Shown here: positions 1 to 8,924 of the stretch, piece after piece
Layout: the number at the start of each line of letters is the position of its first letter
Numbering within the stretch: position 1 is the first letter of the stretch
Source: Nocardia macrotermitis
GTDB lineage: Bacteria > Actinomycetota > Actinomycetes > Mycobacteriales > Mycobacteriaceae
Assembly: GCF_009604405.1 (NCBI RefSeq)
Contig: NZ_WEGK01000001.1
Span: 434,001-498,000 of the forward strand
DNA: 64,000 bases
Direction of reading: 5' to 3'
Made by a program: the position numbers and the translations under genes
Notes under the pieces: model-generated
The model's input: only the letters and a program-made list of their open reading frames with translations
Database searches by the model: none
Told to the model about the DNA's origin: nothing

Positions 1-2230
1 GTATCGCCAGCGTGACGGCGATCGCGATCTTGATCTTGCTCCACGGCCGCTCGCCGGACACCTCGCCGGTGAGTCCGTTGATGTACACGTTGAACGGTCG
101 ATCCATGTAGATCACCGTCAGCAGCCAGATCGGCAGCAGCACATGCTTGTACGCCAGCGAATTCCAGGTCGAATTCAGCGAGTGGATGCGCTGCTGGTCG
201 CCGCCGATATCGCGGCGGACCGTCCGCTCGATCTCGCCTTCCATCTCCGACCGCGCCTCGGGCAGGGATTCCTCGGCATCGCGGTCGTAGGTGCGGGCGA
301 GGTGACCGGCGACGTACTCGGGTGAGTAGGTCGTCGCGTCCTCGACCGGCCACGGCTCGAGGGTCTTGATCCGCTCGCGGTCGGTGTGTTCGTTGGCCAG
401 CACCGGCACGTCCACGAACTGGTTCGCGACCTCGCCCTGCACCGGATACCAGCGGACCCGGGTGACGGTCTGTTCGTCACCGTCGCTGTCGCGGTAGGTC
501 TCGGTGTACTCGATACCCTGTTCGCCCTGGTAATAGGTGTGGGTGTCGGCGTTGTAGGTGAAGTACGCGTGGTAGACGCTCGCGAAGGAGCCCATGCGCT
601 TGTACTTCTTGAACTCACTCGGCGCGAACCATCGCCCGGAGACCCACTTCTCGACCAGGGACCGCGCGTTCTTCTCGTCGATGCGGAAGGGCACCACACC
701 GTCGACCGGCAGCCGTGCGGGCGCATTGTGCACATCGTCGCGCTGGATCGGCGTGGCGCAGTACGGACATCTGGTCGCGGTCAGGCTGCCGACGAACGAC
801 GTTGTGCCACCGCAACTCTGACACTTGATCTCGTGATTCCCGGTGACCTCGGGCCCCGAGGTGGTGGACTGCAACGCGCGCAGCTCCCCCATCGCCTCGC
901 GCAGGTCACGTGCCATGACCGGGGTGCGCGGAGCCTCGATCTCGGAGTAGTTGCCACAGTTCGGGCAGCGCAACTTCTGACTGGCGATATCGAACTGCAG
1001 CTGACCACCACAGGCCGAACACGGATAGGTCCGGGTCTGCTCGGTGCGATGCAACATCGCCCGATCCGGCGGCAGCGGAGGCTGTTTCACCGGAACATCC
1101 GGCTGCCGCGTATCGGCGGCCCCACCCCCCGACGGCACGAAATTCACCGCAACGGCCCCGGCAACCGGCGGCTGCCCCACCGGCCGCTGCGGCGGCAACT
1201 GCGCCCCACCCATCGGCGGCGGCCCACCATAACCGCCCCCGGGCTGCTGCCCGCTGTACGGTTGCGGCCCACCATAATTCGGCCCACCCGGCAACGGCGG
1301 CGGCCCAGCAGGCGAACCACCGGACTGCGGAGGCCGACCGCTCGGCGGTTGCGGCACACCAGGATTCGCGCCACCGGGCAACGGCGGCGGACCGGCGGAC
1401 GAACCACTTTGGTTAGGCCCACCGGCTTGCGATGGCCGACCACTGGGCGGTTGCGGGGCTGCGGGATTCGGACCAGCAGGCTGCGGAGGCCGACCGCTAG
1501 ATGGTTGTGGCACACCGGAATTCGGACCACCAGGCAACGATGGCGGGCCACTGGGCGACTGCGGCCCACCTTGGCTCGCGCCACCGGGTTGCGAGGGCCG
1601 ACCACTGAGTGGTTGCGACACACCGGAATTCGAGCCACCAGGTAGCGGCGGCGGGCCAGCGGGCGCACCACCTTGGCTCGGACCAGCGGGTTGGGAGGGC
1701 CGACCACTAGGCGGTTGTGGCGCACCAGGATTCGGGCCACCGGGTAGCGGCGGCGGGCCAGCGGGCGACTGCGGACCGCCTTGGTTCGAGACACCCGGCT
1801 GCGGGGGGCGGCCGCTGGGCGGTTGTGGCACACCGGGATTCGCGCCGCTGGGGGGCGTGCCGGGTGATGGGTTCGTGCCCGATACTGAGAAGTTCGCCGG
1901 AGGTTGGGAGCCCCAGGGGAGTGAGCCGCCGCTGTTGGGTTGTGGCGCAGGGGGATTCGGCCATCCGGGTGGTGGTACGGCACTGCCTTGGCCGGGTGGG
2001 AGTGGTGGTTGCAGTCCCGGGGGTTGCGGTGTGGCAGATGGGGGGTAGCCGGGCGGGGCGGGTGGGTTCCCCCCGGGGCGAACCGGTTGTCCGCCACCGT
2101 AATGGCGTGTCGACGCGGCCGCCGGGTAGGTTCCGCCGGGGGTTCCCGGTGGACCTTGCCACGGTGCGCCCCCGCCGCCCGATGGCGGCGGGGTATGCGG
2201 TGTGTGATCTGGCTGCTGTGGGTTGTTCAT
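1..2230 (-). CDS. YdjG-like proline-rich zinc-ribbon membrane protein (partial, runs off left edge)
   Basis: This reading frame starts at the ATG at 2230 behind a GGGGGAG ribosome site and is still open at base 1, so the C terminus is missing. Residues 1 to about 390 are proline/glycine-rich and low complexity. Two zinc ribbons follow: CSAC with a matching CPNC near residue 402, and CQSC with a matching CPYC near 468. Near residues 690-710 there is a hydrophobic stretch (LLPIWLLTVIYM), and a second one begins at the window edge. This order (zinc ribbons, soluble part, membrane segments) resembles B. subtilis YdjG, which works with the SPFH protein YdjI and PspA in membrane stress; databases often mislabel such proteins as primosomal helicases. 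The SPFH gene lies 41 bases upstream on the same strand. The long proline-rich N terminus contains PPGY, PPGL and PPGW, the ligand type of GYF domains. The family call is from remembered architecture. Confidence 0.72.
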   Translation of the reverse strand, partial: MNNPQQPDHTPHTPPPSGGGGAPWQGPPGTPGGTYPAAASTRHYGGGQPVRPGGNPPAPPGYPPSATPQPPGLQPPLPPGQGSAVPPPGWPNPPAPQPNSGGSLPWGSQPPANFSVSGTNPSPGTPPSGANPGVPQPPSGRPPQPGVSNQGGPQSPAGPPPLPGGPNPGAPQPPSGRPSQPAGPSQGGAPAGPPPLPGGSNSGVSQPLSGRPSQPGGASQGGPQSPSGPPSLPGGPNSGVPQPSSGRPPQPAGPNPAAPQPPSGRPSQAGGPNQSGSSAGPPPLPGGANPGVPQPPSGRPPQSGGSPAGPPPLPGGPNYGGPQPYSGQQPGGGYGGPPPMGGAQLPPQRPVGQPPVAGAVAVNFVPSGGGAADTRQPDVPVKQPPLPPDRAMLHRTEQTRTYPCSACGGQLQFDIASQKLRCPNCGNYSEIEAPRTPVMARDLREAMGELRALQSTTSGPEVTGNHEIKCQSCGGTTSFVGSLTATRCPYCATPIQRDDVHNAPARLPVDGVVPFRIDEKNARSLVEKWVSGRWFAPSEFKKYKRMGSFASVYHAYFTYNADTHTYYQGEQGIEYTETYRDSDGDEQTVTRVRWYPVQGEVANQFVDVPVLANEHTDRERIKTLEPWPVEDATTYSPEYVAGHLARTYDRDAEESLPEARSEMEGEIERTVRRDIGGDQQRIHSLNSTWNSLAYKHVLLPIWLLTVIYMDRPFNVYINGLTGEVSGERPWSKIKIAIAVTLAI
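1255..1860 (-). repeat. Coding tandem repeat, about 34-36 codons per unit
   Basis: Inside the proline-rich region, about five imperfect units can be read. Each begins with a (G)PNPGAPQPPSGRP-type segment and ends with (A)GPPPLPGG. Units are 102-108 bases, with one shortened copy and one copy carrying an internal duplication. The repetition is visible in both DNA and protein, so copy number probably varies between strains. Confidence 0.75.
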
Positions 2231-2271
2231 GGCTCCCCCGGGACCCTGCTGACAGGCAACGACCGATCCGG

Positions 2272-3498
2272 TTACTGCGCGGGCGGCGGTGGCGGCGGGG
2301 TGCCCGGCAGCGGCGGTGGGCGGTTGAACAGCCCCTGCAACGCGGGCACCGTCTCGGCGGCGGCCCAGCTCGCCATGCCGTTGGACCAGACGTTCGTCTT
2401 CGGCGTGAGCTGACCGCTGGCGACGAACTGACGCAGCTGCTCGGCCGGGTAGGGACCCGCGGCCTGGCCGTTCAGATCGATGTGGAACTGCTGCTGCGAG
2501 GGCAGCGGCGGAGGCGGCGGCGTGGGCTGCCCGCCGGGCTGCGGCGGGTACCCGGGCTGCTGCGGATAACCCTGGGGCGGATAGCCACCCTGCTGCTGCG
2601 GGTAGCCCTGCTGCTGGTAACCGCCCTGATTACCGGCGATCTGACCACCGAGCGCGACACCGAATCCGGCCTGGATCGCCGCCCCCATCGGACCGCCGCC
2701 CTCGTTCTGCGCCGCGGCGAGCATCGCATCGGCCGCCTGCGCCTGCTGGTAGCGGTTCAGATCGCCGACGTTGCTGAGGAATCCACCGGCCTCCACACCA
2801 CGCGCGACACCGCGCGTCATGGCCTGCTGGATCTCCTCCGGCAGCGAGATCGTCATGGTGACCTGATCCACACCCAGGCCGAAGGACTGCACCCGCTGGG
2901 CGACGAATTCGCGCAGCTTGTCGGACAATTCGACCTGACGGCCCTGCAGATCGATGGCGCCCAGGCCGCTGGCCATCACCATGTCCGAGAACGCCAGCGT
3001 GATGTTGCGCCGGATCAGCTCGGTGATCTGTTCCATGTCCACGACACTCTCGGTGCCGATCACCTGACGCAGGAACGCCGCCGGGTCGGTCACCCGGACG
3101 ATGGTGGTGCCGTTCGCCCGGACCTGCACCATCTTGAAGTCCGGATCGCGCACGGTCACCGGTTGCGGTGTGCCCCAACGCAGATCAGTCACCGGCCGGG
3201 TGTTGATGTAGTACACCTCGGAGCGGAACGGGCTGTTGAACCCGTACTTCCAGCCCTGCAGCGTGGACATGATCGGCATGTTCTCGCTGGTCAGCTGGTA
3301 GTGACCGGGCTGGTACTGATCGGCGAGCTGGCCGCGGTACACGAACAGCGCGTGCTGCCCCTCGCGCACGATCAGTTGCGCGCCGTTCTTGATCTCGTTG
3401 TCGTAGCGCGGAAAACGCCATGCCAACGTCGTATTCGTCTCATCGAGCCATTCGATGATGTCGATGAACTCGTTGCGAATCTTGTCCATCAGGCCCAT
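2272..3498 (-). CDS. SPFH/band-7 protein with C-terminal GYF_2-type domain (YdjI-like)
   Basis: The protein has 408 residues from MGLMDKI; an upstream GTG or ATG is possible, but the GGAGG site sits just before this ATG. Residues about 25-240 form an SPFH (band 7, virion-core YdjI type) domain, including the conserved SEVYYINTRPVTDLRWGTPQ stretch. A Gln/Gly/Pro-rich linker follows at about 265-335. A GYF_2-like domain lies at about 338-388 (GPYPAEQL, then NVWSNGMASW), and the tail is PPPLPG plus polyproline. SPFH proteins form membrane-bound scaffolds. In Bacillus the homologue YdjI acts with YdjG/YdjH to recruit PspA under envelope stress, whereas the GYF-type end here is different. It is the first gene of a pair with the zinc-ribbon membrane protein. 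The SPFH call is strong; the GYF_2 call rests on the GPY...W pattern. Confidence 0.85.
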   Translation of the reverse strand: MGLMDKIRNEFIDIIEWLDETNTTLAWRFPRYDNEIKNGAQLIVREGQHALFVYRGQLADQYQPGHYQLTSENMPIMSTLQGWKYGFNSPFRSEVYYINTRPVTDLRWGTPQPVTVRDPDFKMVQVRANGTTIVRVTDPAAFLRQVIGTESVVDMEQITELIRRNITLAFSDMVMASGLGAIDLQGRQVELSDKLREFVAQRVQSFGLGVDQVTMTISLPEEIQQAMTRGVARGVEAGGFLSNVGDLNRYQQAQAADAMLAAAQNEGGGPMGAAIQAGFGVALGGQIAGNQGGYQQQGYPQQQGGYPPQGYPQQPGYPPQPGGQPTPPPPPLPSQQQFHIDLNGQAAGPYPAEQLRQFVASGQLTPKTNVWSNGMASWAAAETVPALQGLFNRPPPLPGTPPPPPPAQ

Positions 3499-3613
3499 GC
3501 GTCGCCTCCGTCCTCCCTCGGGCAGCTCAGCACCCGTCCGGCCCGAGTATGTCACAGGTGGGACGGTGCGAGCCTCCCCATATCCCGTGGGCGAACAGAC
3601 GCACCCGAACTCG

Positions 3614-4441
3614 TCAGCCCTTGCGACCGGTGAACTCCTCCATCGAGTGGTAGACGCCGACGAAGTCCAGGTAGAGGTCGCGCACCCGCAACGGCAGCAG
3701 CCCGGAGATCGCGCGGTTGAAGCGCGAGGTCCACGGCATGACGACCAGCGCGGAGCCCTTCTTCATATGCGTCCACGCGGTCTGTACCGCCTCGTCCTGT
3801 TCGATGATCGGGGTGAACATGAACCCCTTCGCGCCGTCGAACATGCCGGTGTTGATGTAGGTCGGACAGAAGGTAGTCACCTTGACATGGTCGTTCCCGG
3901 ACTGCTCCAGCTCGAGCCGCACCGAATCCGACCAGCCCAGCGCCGCCCACTTCGACCCGGCGTACACACTCATCCGGGGGTTGGCGACCAGCGCCGCCGA
4001 GGACGCGATGTTCAGCACCCGCGCCGGGGTGCGCCGCGCCACCATGGCGGGCAGGAATTCCAGCGTGATGTACATGGGCGCAAGGGAATTGATCGCGACG
4101 GTCTGCGCGATGTCGGCGCGGTTCGAGGTCTCCCAGAAGTATCCGTTGCCGCGCACGATGCCCGCGTTGTTGATCAGCACGTCGATATCGCCGATCTCGG
4201 CGCGCACGGCCGCGCCCGCCGCGGCGATGGCCTCGCGGTCGGAGACGTCGACGACGCGGTGGTGCACGGTGCCGGGGCCGAGCGTGGCCAGTTCACCGGC
4301 CGTCTCCCGCAACGCGGTCTCGTTGACGTCCCAGAGCACCACGTCCGCGGCCTTCTCCCGCATCGCCTGTGCGGCAAAGGATTTGCCCAGACCCATGGCC
4401 GCGCCGGTGATCAGGACCCTCTTGCCCGCTACCGAATCCAT
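3614..4441 (-). CDS. Short-chain dehydrogenase/reductase
   Basis: The 275-residue protein is a classical SDR. The Rossmann glycine motif TGAAMGLG is at residues 11-18, NNAG at about 90, and the active site has Ser (NIASSAA) followed by YAGSK. It should use NAD(P)H to interconvert an alcohol and a ketone; the substrate cannot be read from the sequence. The start chosen is the ATG at 4441 behind GAGGGTGG. The frame stays open further upstream into the aldehyde dehydrogenase, but that part is a shadow. It lies 53 bases after the aldehyde dehydrogenase on the same strand, so the two are probably co-transcribed and could act in succession on an alcohol/aldehyde/acid series. A TetR gene is divergent from the pair. 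Confidence 0.88.
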   Translation of the reverse strand: MDSVAGKRVLITGAAMGLGKSFAAQAMREKAADVVLWDVNETALRETAGELATLGPGTVHHRVVDVSDREAIAAAGAAVRAEIGDIDVLINNAGIVRGNGYFWETSNRADIAQTVAINSLAPMYITLEFLPAMVARRTPARVLNIASSAALVANPRMSVYAGSKWAALGWSDSVRLELEQSGNDHVKVTTFCPTYINTGMFDGAKGFMFTPIIEQDEAVQTAWTHMKKGSALVVMPWTSRFNRAISGLLPLRVRDLYLDFVGVYHSMEEFTGRKG

Positions 4442-4494
4442 ATCCACCCTCGATCCACTCCTGTCGTTCGTACCCGTGCGAGGCGAATGCGAGA

Positions 4495-6066
4495 TCACTG
4501 CTGACGCAGGGCCTTCATGACGCCGAAGTACAACGTCATGGTCTTGGCCCACATCGCCTCGGACATGCCCGGCAACGGTGCGATCGGCAGCGCGCGCTGC
4601 ACCGCGATGGTCTGGGTGTCGATGTATTTGCGCAGGCCCTCGGGCCCGTGCCGACGCCCGCCACCGGAGATGCCCAGCCCGCCCGAGGGCGCGGCCACAC
4701 TCCCCCACGCGGCGATGAATCCCTCGTTGACGTTGACCGATCCGGCCTCCACCCGCGCCGCGATCTCGCGCGCCCGGGTCGTATTCCGGCTCCACACACT
4801 GGCATTGAGGCCGTAGGCCGAGTCGTTGGCCTGCTCGACGGCCTCGTCGTCGCTGCCGACGCGGTATACCGAGACCACCGGGCCGAAGGTCTCCTCGCGG
4901 TAGGCGGTCATCCCCTCGCGCACATCGGCCAGGATGGTCGGCTCGTAGAAGTAGGGGCCCAGGTCCGGGCGTGCGCGACCGCCCGCGAGCACCGTCGCGC
5001 CCTTGGCCACGGCATCCTCGACATGCGCTGTGACGGTGTCGATCTGGCGTTGGAAGGTGAGCGAGCCGATCTCGTAGGAGTAGTCCCGAGCCGAGCCGAG
5101 CGCGAGTTCGCGGGTGTGCGCGGCGAATTCGGTGACGAAGCGGTCGTACACGTTGTCGTGCACGTAGATTCGCTCGATCGATTCGCACAGCTGCCCGGCC
5201 GAGGCGAAGCAGGCGCGCACGGCGATCTTCGCCGCCGCGGAGACGTCGGCGTCGGCCAGCACGAGCATCGGATTCTTACCGCCGAGTTCGAGCGAGCAGC
5301 CGATCAACCGCTCCCCCGCCTGCCGCGCGATGGTGCGGCCGGTATTGCTCGAACCGGTGTAGTCGACGTAATCGGCGCGGTCGATGATCTCGCCGCCGAT
5401 CACCGAACCGCGACCGAGCACTGCCTGCCACAGCCCCTTGGGCAGGCCCGCACGCTCGGCGACCTCGATCGCCCACAGCGCGGTCAGGGCGGTCTGATTG
5501 TCCGGACGGGCGACCACCGCGTTGCCCGCCGCCAGCGCGGGCAGCGCATCGGAAACCGCAAGGGCCAGTGGGTAATTCCACGGGGAGATGACCGCGACCA
5601 CGCCCTTGGGCCGGTGCCGCACCTCGACCCGGGTCAGCACCGGCAGCACACCGCGCGCGTTGCGCGGGGCCAGCAGCCGCTCCGCCTGCGCCGCGTAGTA
5701 GCGGGCATTGACCGCCACATCGCCCACCTCGTCGAACGCGTGCACCCGCGATTTCCCGGTCTCGGTCTGCACGATGTCGAGGATGACGTCCTGTTCGGCG
5801 AGCACCAGATCGTGGAACCGCCGCAGCACCGCGACCCGCTCCCGCACCGGCACGCTCGCCCATGCGCGCTGCGCCTTCCGGGCGGTGACGAAGGCGTGCT
5901 CGATATCGGCGGTATCGGACTGCGGCAGATCGGCGATCTTGGCGCCGGTCGCGGGCGCGAACACCTCGACCGAGGGGGCCGAACCGGCAGTCGCCAGCGG
6001 CAGCAGGCGCTGGACCAGCTCGGATGGGAGTGCATCCGCGGGCGCGGTCTGCGGGGCGGTCGTCAT
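4495..6066 (-). CDS. Succinate-semialdehyde dehydrogenase (GabD2-type aldehyde dehydrogenase)
   Basis: The protein has 523 residues, usual for this family. It has the NAD(P)-binding region VISPWNYPLAL, the general-base glutamate in LELGGKNPM and the catalytic cysteine in SAGQLCES. It oxidises an aldehyde, probably succinate semialdehyde, to the acid. Its overall look is that of mycobacterial GabD2-like enzymes rather than betaine aldehyde dehydrogenase, but substrate assignment within this superfamily is weak. The start ATG at 6066 has a GAGAGGG ribosome site. It heads an operon with the SDR and is divergent from a TetR regulator; the palindrome at 6105-6133 lies 39 bases upstream of its start, so repression by that TetR and relief by the substrate is likely. 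Confidence 0.85.
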   Translation of the reverse strand: MTTAPQTAPADALPSELVQRLLPLATAGSAPSVEVFAPATGAKIADLPQSDTADIEHAFVTARKAQRAWASVPVRERVAVLRRFHDLVLAEQDVILDIVQTETGKSRVHAFDEVGDVAVNARYYAAQAERLLAPRNARGVLPVLTRVEVRHRPKGVVAVISPWNYPLALAVSDALPALAAGNAVVARPDNQTALTALWAIEVAERAGLPKGLWQAVLGRGSVIGGEIIDRADYVDYTGSSNTGRTIARQAGERLIGCSLELGGKNPMLVLADADVSAAAKIAVRACFASAGQLCESIERIYVHDNVYDRFVTEFAAHTRELALGSARDYSYEIGSLTFQRQIDTVTAHVEDAVAKGATVLAGGRARPDLGPYFYEPTILADVREGMTAYREETFGPVVSVYRVGSDDEAVEQANDSAYGLNASVWSRNTTRAREIAARVEAGSVNVNEGFIAAWGSVAAPSGGLGISGGGRRHGPEGLRKYIDTQTIAVQRALPIAPLPGMSEAMWAKTMTLYFGVMKALRQQ

Positions 6067-6104
6067 CGTCGGCCCTCTCGGTCGGTGGTTCGAGCTATTT
6101 ATTG

Positions 6105-6133
6105 AACACCAATGTTACATGAACAGTGGTGTT
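6105..6133. promoter_or_regulatory. Inverted-repeat operator for the adjacent TetR
   Basis: The arms AACACCAATGTT (6105-6116) and AACAGTGGTGTT (6122-6133) are inverted repeats matching at 11 of 12 positions around a 5-base spacer. The site lies between the divergent aldehyde dehydrogenase and TetR genes, where a shared operator is expected. Surrounding bases are AT-rich compared with the neighbourhood, as in a promoter. Confidence 0.7.
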
Positions 6134-6196
6134 AGATTAATGAGTAGCAGCCGTATGCTGTCAAGCGGCCGCGCGCGATCGAGGAGGTTTCACCAG

Positions 6197-6895
6197 ATGT
6201 CCGGCGATGTGGTGGTCCCCGCTCACAACGGCGTCCGGCGCGGGCGGCCGCCGCAGACTCCCGAGCAGGCCGACGAGGTGCGGGCGCGGATCGAACTGGC
6301 CACCGCGGCGGTGTTCACCGAGCACGGTTCGCGCGGGTTGAGTGTCGCGCGCATCATCGAGCGGGCGGGGATCTCGCGGCCGACGTTCTACCGTTACTTC
6401 GGCAATGCCGAACAGCCGCTGCATTCGCTGCTGACGCTGTCCAACGAGGGGCTGGTGGGCGGAATCCGGGACGCGCTGGCCCGGTCGTTCGAGCCGGTGC
6501 AGCTGGGGATCGCGATCATCGACGCCTATCTGGAATGGGCGCGCGGGCACGGTCCGATGCTGCGGCCGGTCTTCGCCGAGTTGCACGATCCGGCCTCGCC
6601 GGTCTCGGGCTATCGCGAGGAGGCGTTCGACGATATCCGCGCGCTGGTCCGCGCCAAATTCACCGAACTCGGCCGCCCGCTGCCCAGCCCGTTGGACCTC
6701 GATACCGCCCTGCAAACCTGCGAATACGTGGTCTACCGGGTGTCCGCGGCCGCGCACCCGGGCAGCGAACCCGATCCCGCCGACGTCACCGAGGCCCGGC
6801 TGACCATGATCCGCAGCGTGCTGGTCACCCTCGGCAATCGCGCGGATGTCGAACGCGCGCTGACGGTTCCGGGGATCTTCGACGAACGTGTCTGA
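6197..6895 (+). CDS. TetR/AcrR family transcriptional regulator
   Basis: The 232-residue protein begins at ATG 6197 with a strong GAGGAGG site nine bases upstream. The helix-turn-helix is at about residues 45-70 (SVARIIERAGISRPTFYRYF), preceded by the usual TAAVFTEHGSRGL helix. The ligand-binding part is not recognisable by eye. It is divergent from the aldehyde dehydrogenase/SDR operon and shares the palindrome at 6105-6133, so it most likely represses that operon and itself. An in-frame extension upstream (from 5708) runs through the aldehyde dehydrogenase gene in antisense and is not real. Confidence 0.9.
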   Translation: MSGDVVVPAHNGVRRGRPPQTPEQADEVRARIELATAAVFTEHGSRGLSVARIIERAGISRPTFYRYFGNAEQPLHSLLTLSNEGLVGGIRDALARSFEPVQLGIAIIDAYLEWARGHGPMLRPVFAELHDPASPVSGYREEAFDDIRALVRAKFTELGRPLPSPLDLDTALQTCEYVVYRVSAAAHPGSEPDPADVTEARLTMIRSVLVTLGNRADVERALTVPGIFDERV

Positions 6896-7025
6896 GTCTC
6901 ACAGGTCCGGCACGAGCATCGTCCGGCTTTCGTCCCACTGCCGCAACGGTTTTGCCCGCCACGGCACAATCCATCGCTACGAGAAACGCGCCGAGACCTC
7001 CGCGCGGGCCCGACCAGCAGCGCGC

Positions 7026-8924
7026 TCAGCCGCGTAATCCGCTGGCGCGCAGCACACGTCGGCCGATTCCGGCGCGGATGGCGTCCCGCGTGCCGATGAT
7101 GCGGACGTGGTGGCGGGCGCGGGTGATCGCGGTGTAGAGGAGTTCGCGGGTGAGCAGGGTGGATTCGGGGCCGGGTAGCACGATCGATACCGTGCCGTAC
7201 TGGCTGCCCTGGCTGCGGTGGATGGTCATCGCGTAAACCGTTGTGACGCCCGGGAATTGGGTGGGGTGCACGAGGTAGGGCGCGCTGCCGCGTTGCAGGG
7301 CGGCGCGCAGGCCGCCGTCGGGGCCGCGCACGATGACGCCGGTGTCGCCGTTGTAGATGCGGGCCTCGTGATCGTTGGCGGTGACCAGGAGCGGCTGGCC
7401 CGGATACCAGTGTCCGGCACCGGGTTCCGCGCCGATCCCGCACGCGGCGACCCAGCCCGCGGCCATCCGGTCCCAGCGTTCGACGCCGTAGCGGCCCTGC
7501 CGGTGTGCGCACAGCAGCCGATGCGACTCCATGGCGGCCAATGCCGCTGCGGCATCACCGTTCTCGGCCGCGGTGGTGCATTCGCGGGCGGCCAGGATCA
7601 CATCGGCGCGGACGGCGGTGATCTCCTCCGGTTCACACAGCGACAGTTCATCGCCGCCGTCGGCCAGCAGATCCAGGGCGGCATCGGCGTCGCCCGCCCG
7701 CACCGCGACGGCGAGTTCGGCGATCCGGCCACCGAACCGGCGGCCGCGGGTGAGGCGAATGATGCCGCCGCGGAGGCGATCTCGTTCCCGAGGGCTCAGC
7801 GCCTCGGCAGGGGCGGCCGCCGGATCGCCGAGGTCGTCGCCCAGCACCTGTTCCAGCTGCGGATTCGCCGGGCCCGCAACGGTTCCGGCCACCAGATCCG
7901 CGAGCACCGCGCCCGCGTCCACCGAGGCCAGCTGATCCGGATCACCCACCAGCACCAGACGCGCGTCCCGGCGCACGGCGGGCAGCAGGCGGCTGGTCAT
8001 GGTCAGGGACACCATCGAGGTCTCGTCGACCACGATGACGTCATACGGCAGCCGGTTGAATTCGTGGTGCCGGAAGCGCGTCGCGCCGCCGCGCTGCCAG
8101 CCCAGCAGACGGTGCAGGGTCGCGGCGGTGAGTTCGGGCAGATCCAGATCGCTCGCCTGTTCGCGGACCGACTCCTGAAGGCGCGCAGCGGCTTTGCCGG
8201 TCGGCGCGGCCAGTGCGATGCGGAGTTCGGGGGCGTCGGGCATCGACCGCTGATGGGCCACCAGCAGGGCCAGGATGCGGGCGATGGTGTGCGTCTTGCC
8301 GGTGCCGGGACCGCCCGCGACGACGGTCGTCCACTGCGTCGCGGCCAAAGCGGCGGCCACCCGCTGCCGGTCGGGCGGATCCCCGGGGGCGCCGCTGTCG
8401 GGGAAGAGCCGGTCCAGTTGCCGCCGGATCGTCTCCGGATCGATCATCGGATGGGTGGTGGCGCGTTCGGTGAGCACCTCGCGGATGGTCTGTTCCTGCC
8501 GGTAGTACCGGTCCAGATACAGCAGCGGGCCCGCGGCCGCGGATTCCACCAGACGCAACGGCCGCAGCGGTCCGGCCGCACTGCCCTGCACCAGCGGGCT
8601 GTTCCGCAGGGCTGCGAGCACCCGCGTCTGATCGGGCCACGGCAGGGTGGCGGGGTCGACGGGTTCGGCGGCGGTGTCCGCGTCGGTGTCGAAACCCTCA
8701 CCGTCCACACCGATTTCGTGCATCCGGGCCAGTTCGAGGCAGACCGAACCGGATCGCACCGCGCGCACGGCCAGCGCGGTCGCCAGCAGCACCGACTCGT
8801 CTTCCTCACGGCCGAGCCGCCCGAGACGAAGCGCCACATGCACATCCGCGGCCGCGAGCACACCGGCGGCGTTGAAGGTGCGCAACAGCCCGGTGGCCCG
8901 CTGCGCGAGCTGAATCGCGGTCAT
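7026..8924 (-). CDS. recD: Exodeoxyribonuclease V subunit RecD
   Basis: The 632-residue protein is the fast 5'-3' helicase subunit of RecBCD, which processes double-strand breaks for recombination. The Walker A motif GGPGTGKT is at residues 204-211, motif II VDETSM near 310, then the GDPDQLASVDAG motif, and the C-terminal UvrD-like motifs (TIHRSQGSQY, LLYTAITRAR) follow. Length fits actinobacterial RecD. The ATG at 8924 overlaps the recB stop as ATGA, so translation is coupled to recB. A longer frame starting upstream runs through recB in another frame and is rejected. It ends convergently with the TetR gene, 130 bases apart. Confidence 0.95.
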   Translation of the reverse strand: MTAIQLAQRATGLLRTFNAAGVLAAADVHVALRLGRLGREEDESVLLATALAVRAVRSGSVCLELARMHEIGVDGEGFDTDADTAAEPVDPATLPWPDQTRVLAALRNSPLVQGSAAGPLRPLRLVESAAAGPLLYLDRYYRQEQTIREVLTERATTHPMIDPETIRRQLDRLFPDSGAPGDPPDRQRVAAALAATQWTTVVAGGPGTGKTHTIARILALLVAHQRSMPDAPELRIALAAPTGKAAARLQESVREQASDLDLPELTAATLHRLLGWQRGGATRFRHHEFNRLPYDVIVVDETSMVSLTMTSRLLPAVRRDARLVLVGDPDQLASVDAGAVLADLVAGTVAGPANPQLEQVLGDDLGDPAAAPAEALSPRERDRLRGGIIRLTRGRRFGGRIAELAVAVRAGDADAALDLLADGGDELSLCEPEEITAVRADVILAARECTTAAENGDAAAALAAMESHRLLCAHRQGRYGVERWDRMAAGWVAACGIGAEPGAGHWYPGQPLLVTANDHEARIYNGDTGVIVRGPDGGLRAALQRGSAPYLVHPTQFPGVTTVYAMTIHRSQGSQYGTVSIVLPGPESTLLTRELLYTAITRARHHVRIIGTRDAIRAGIGRRVLRASGLRG

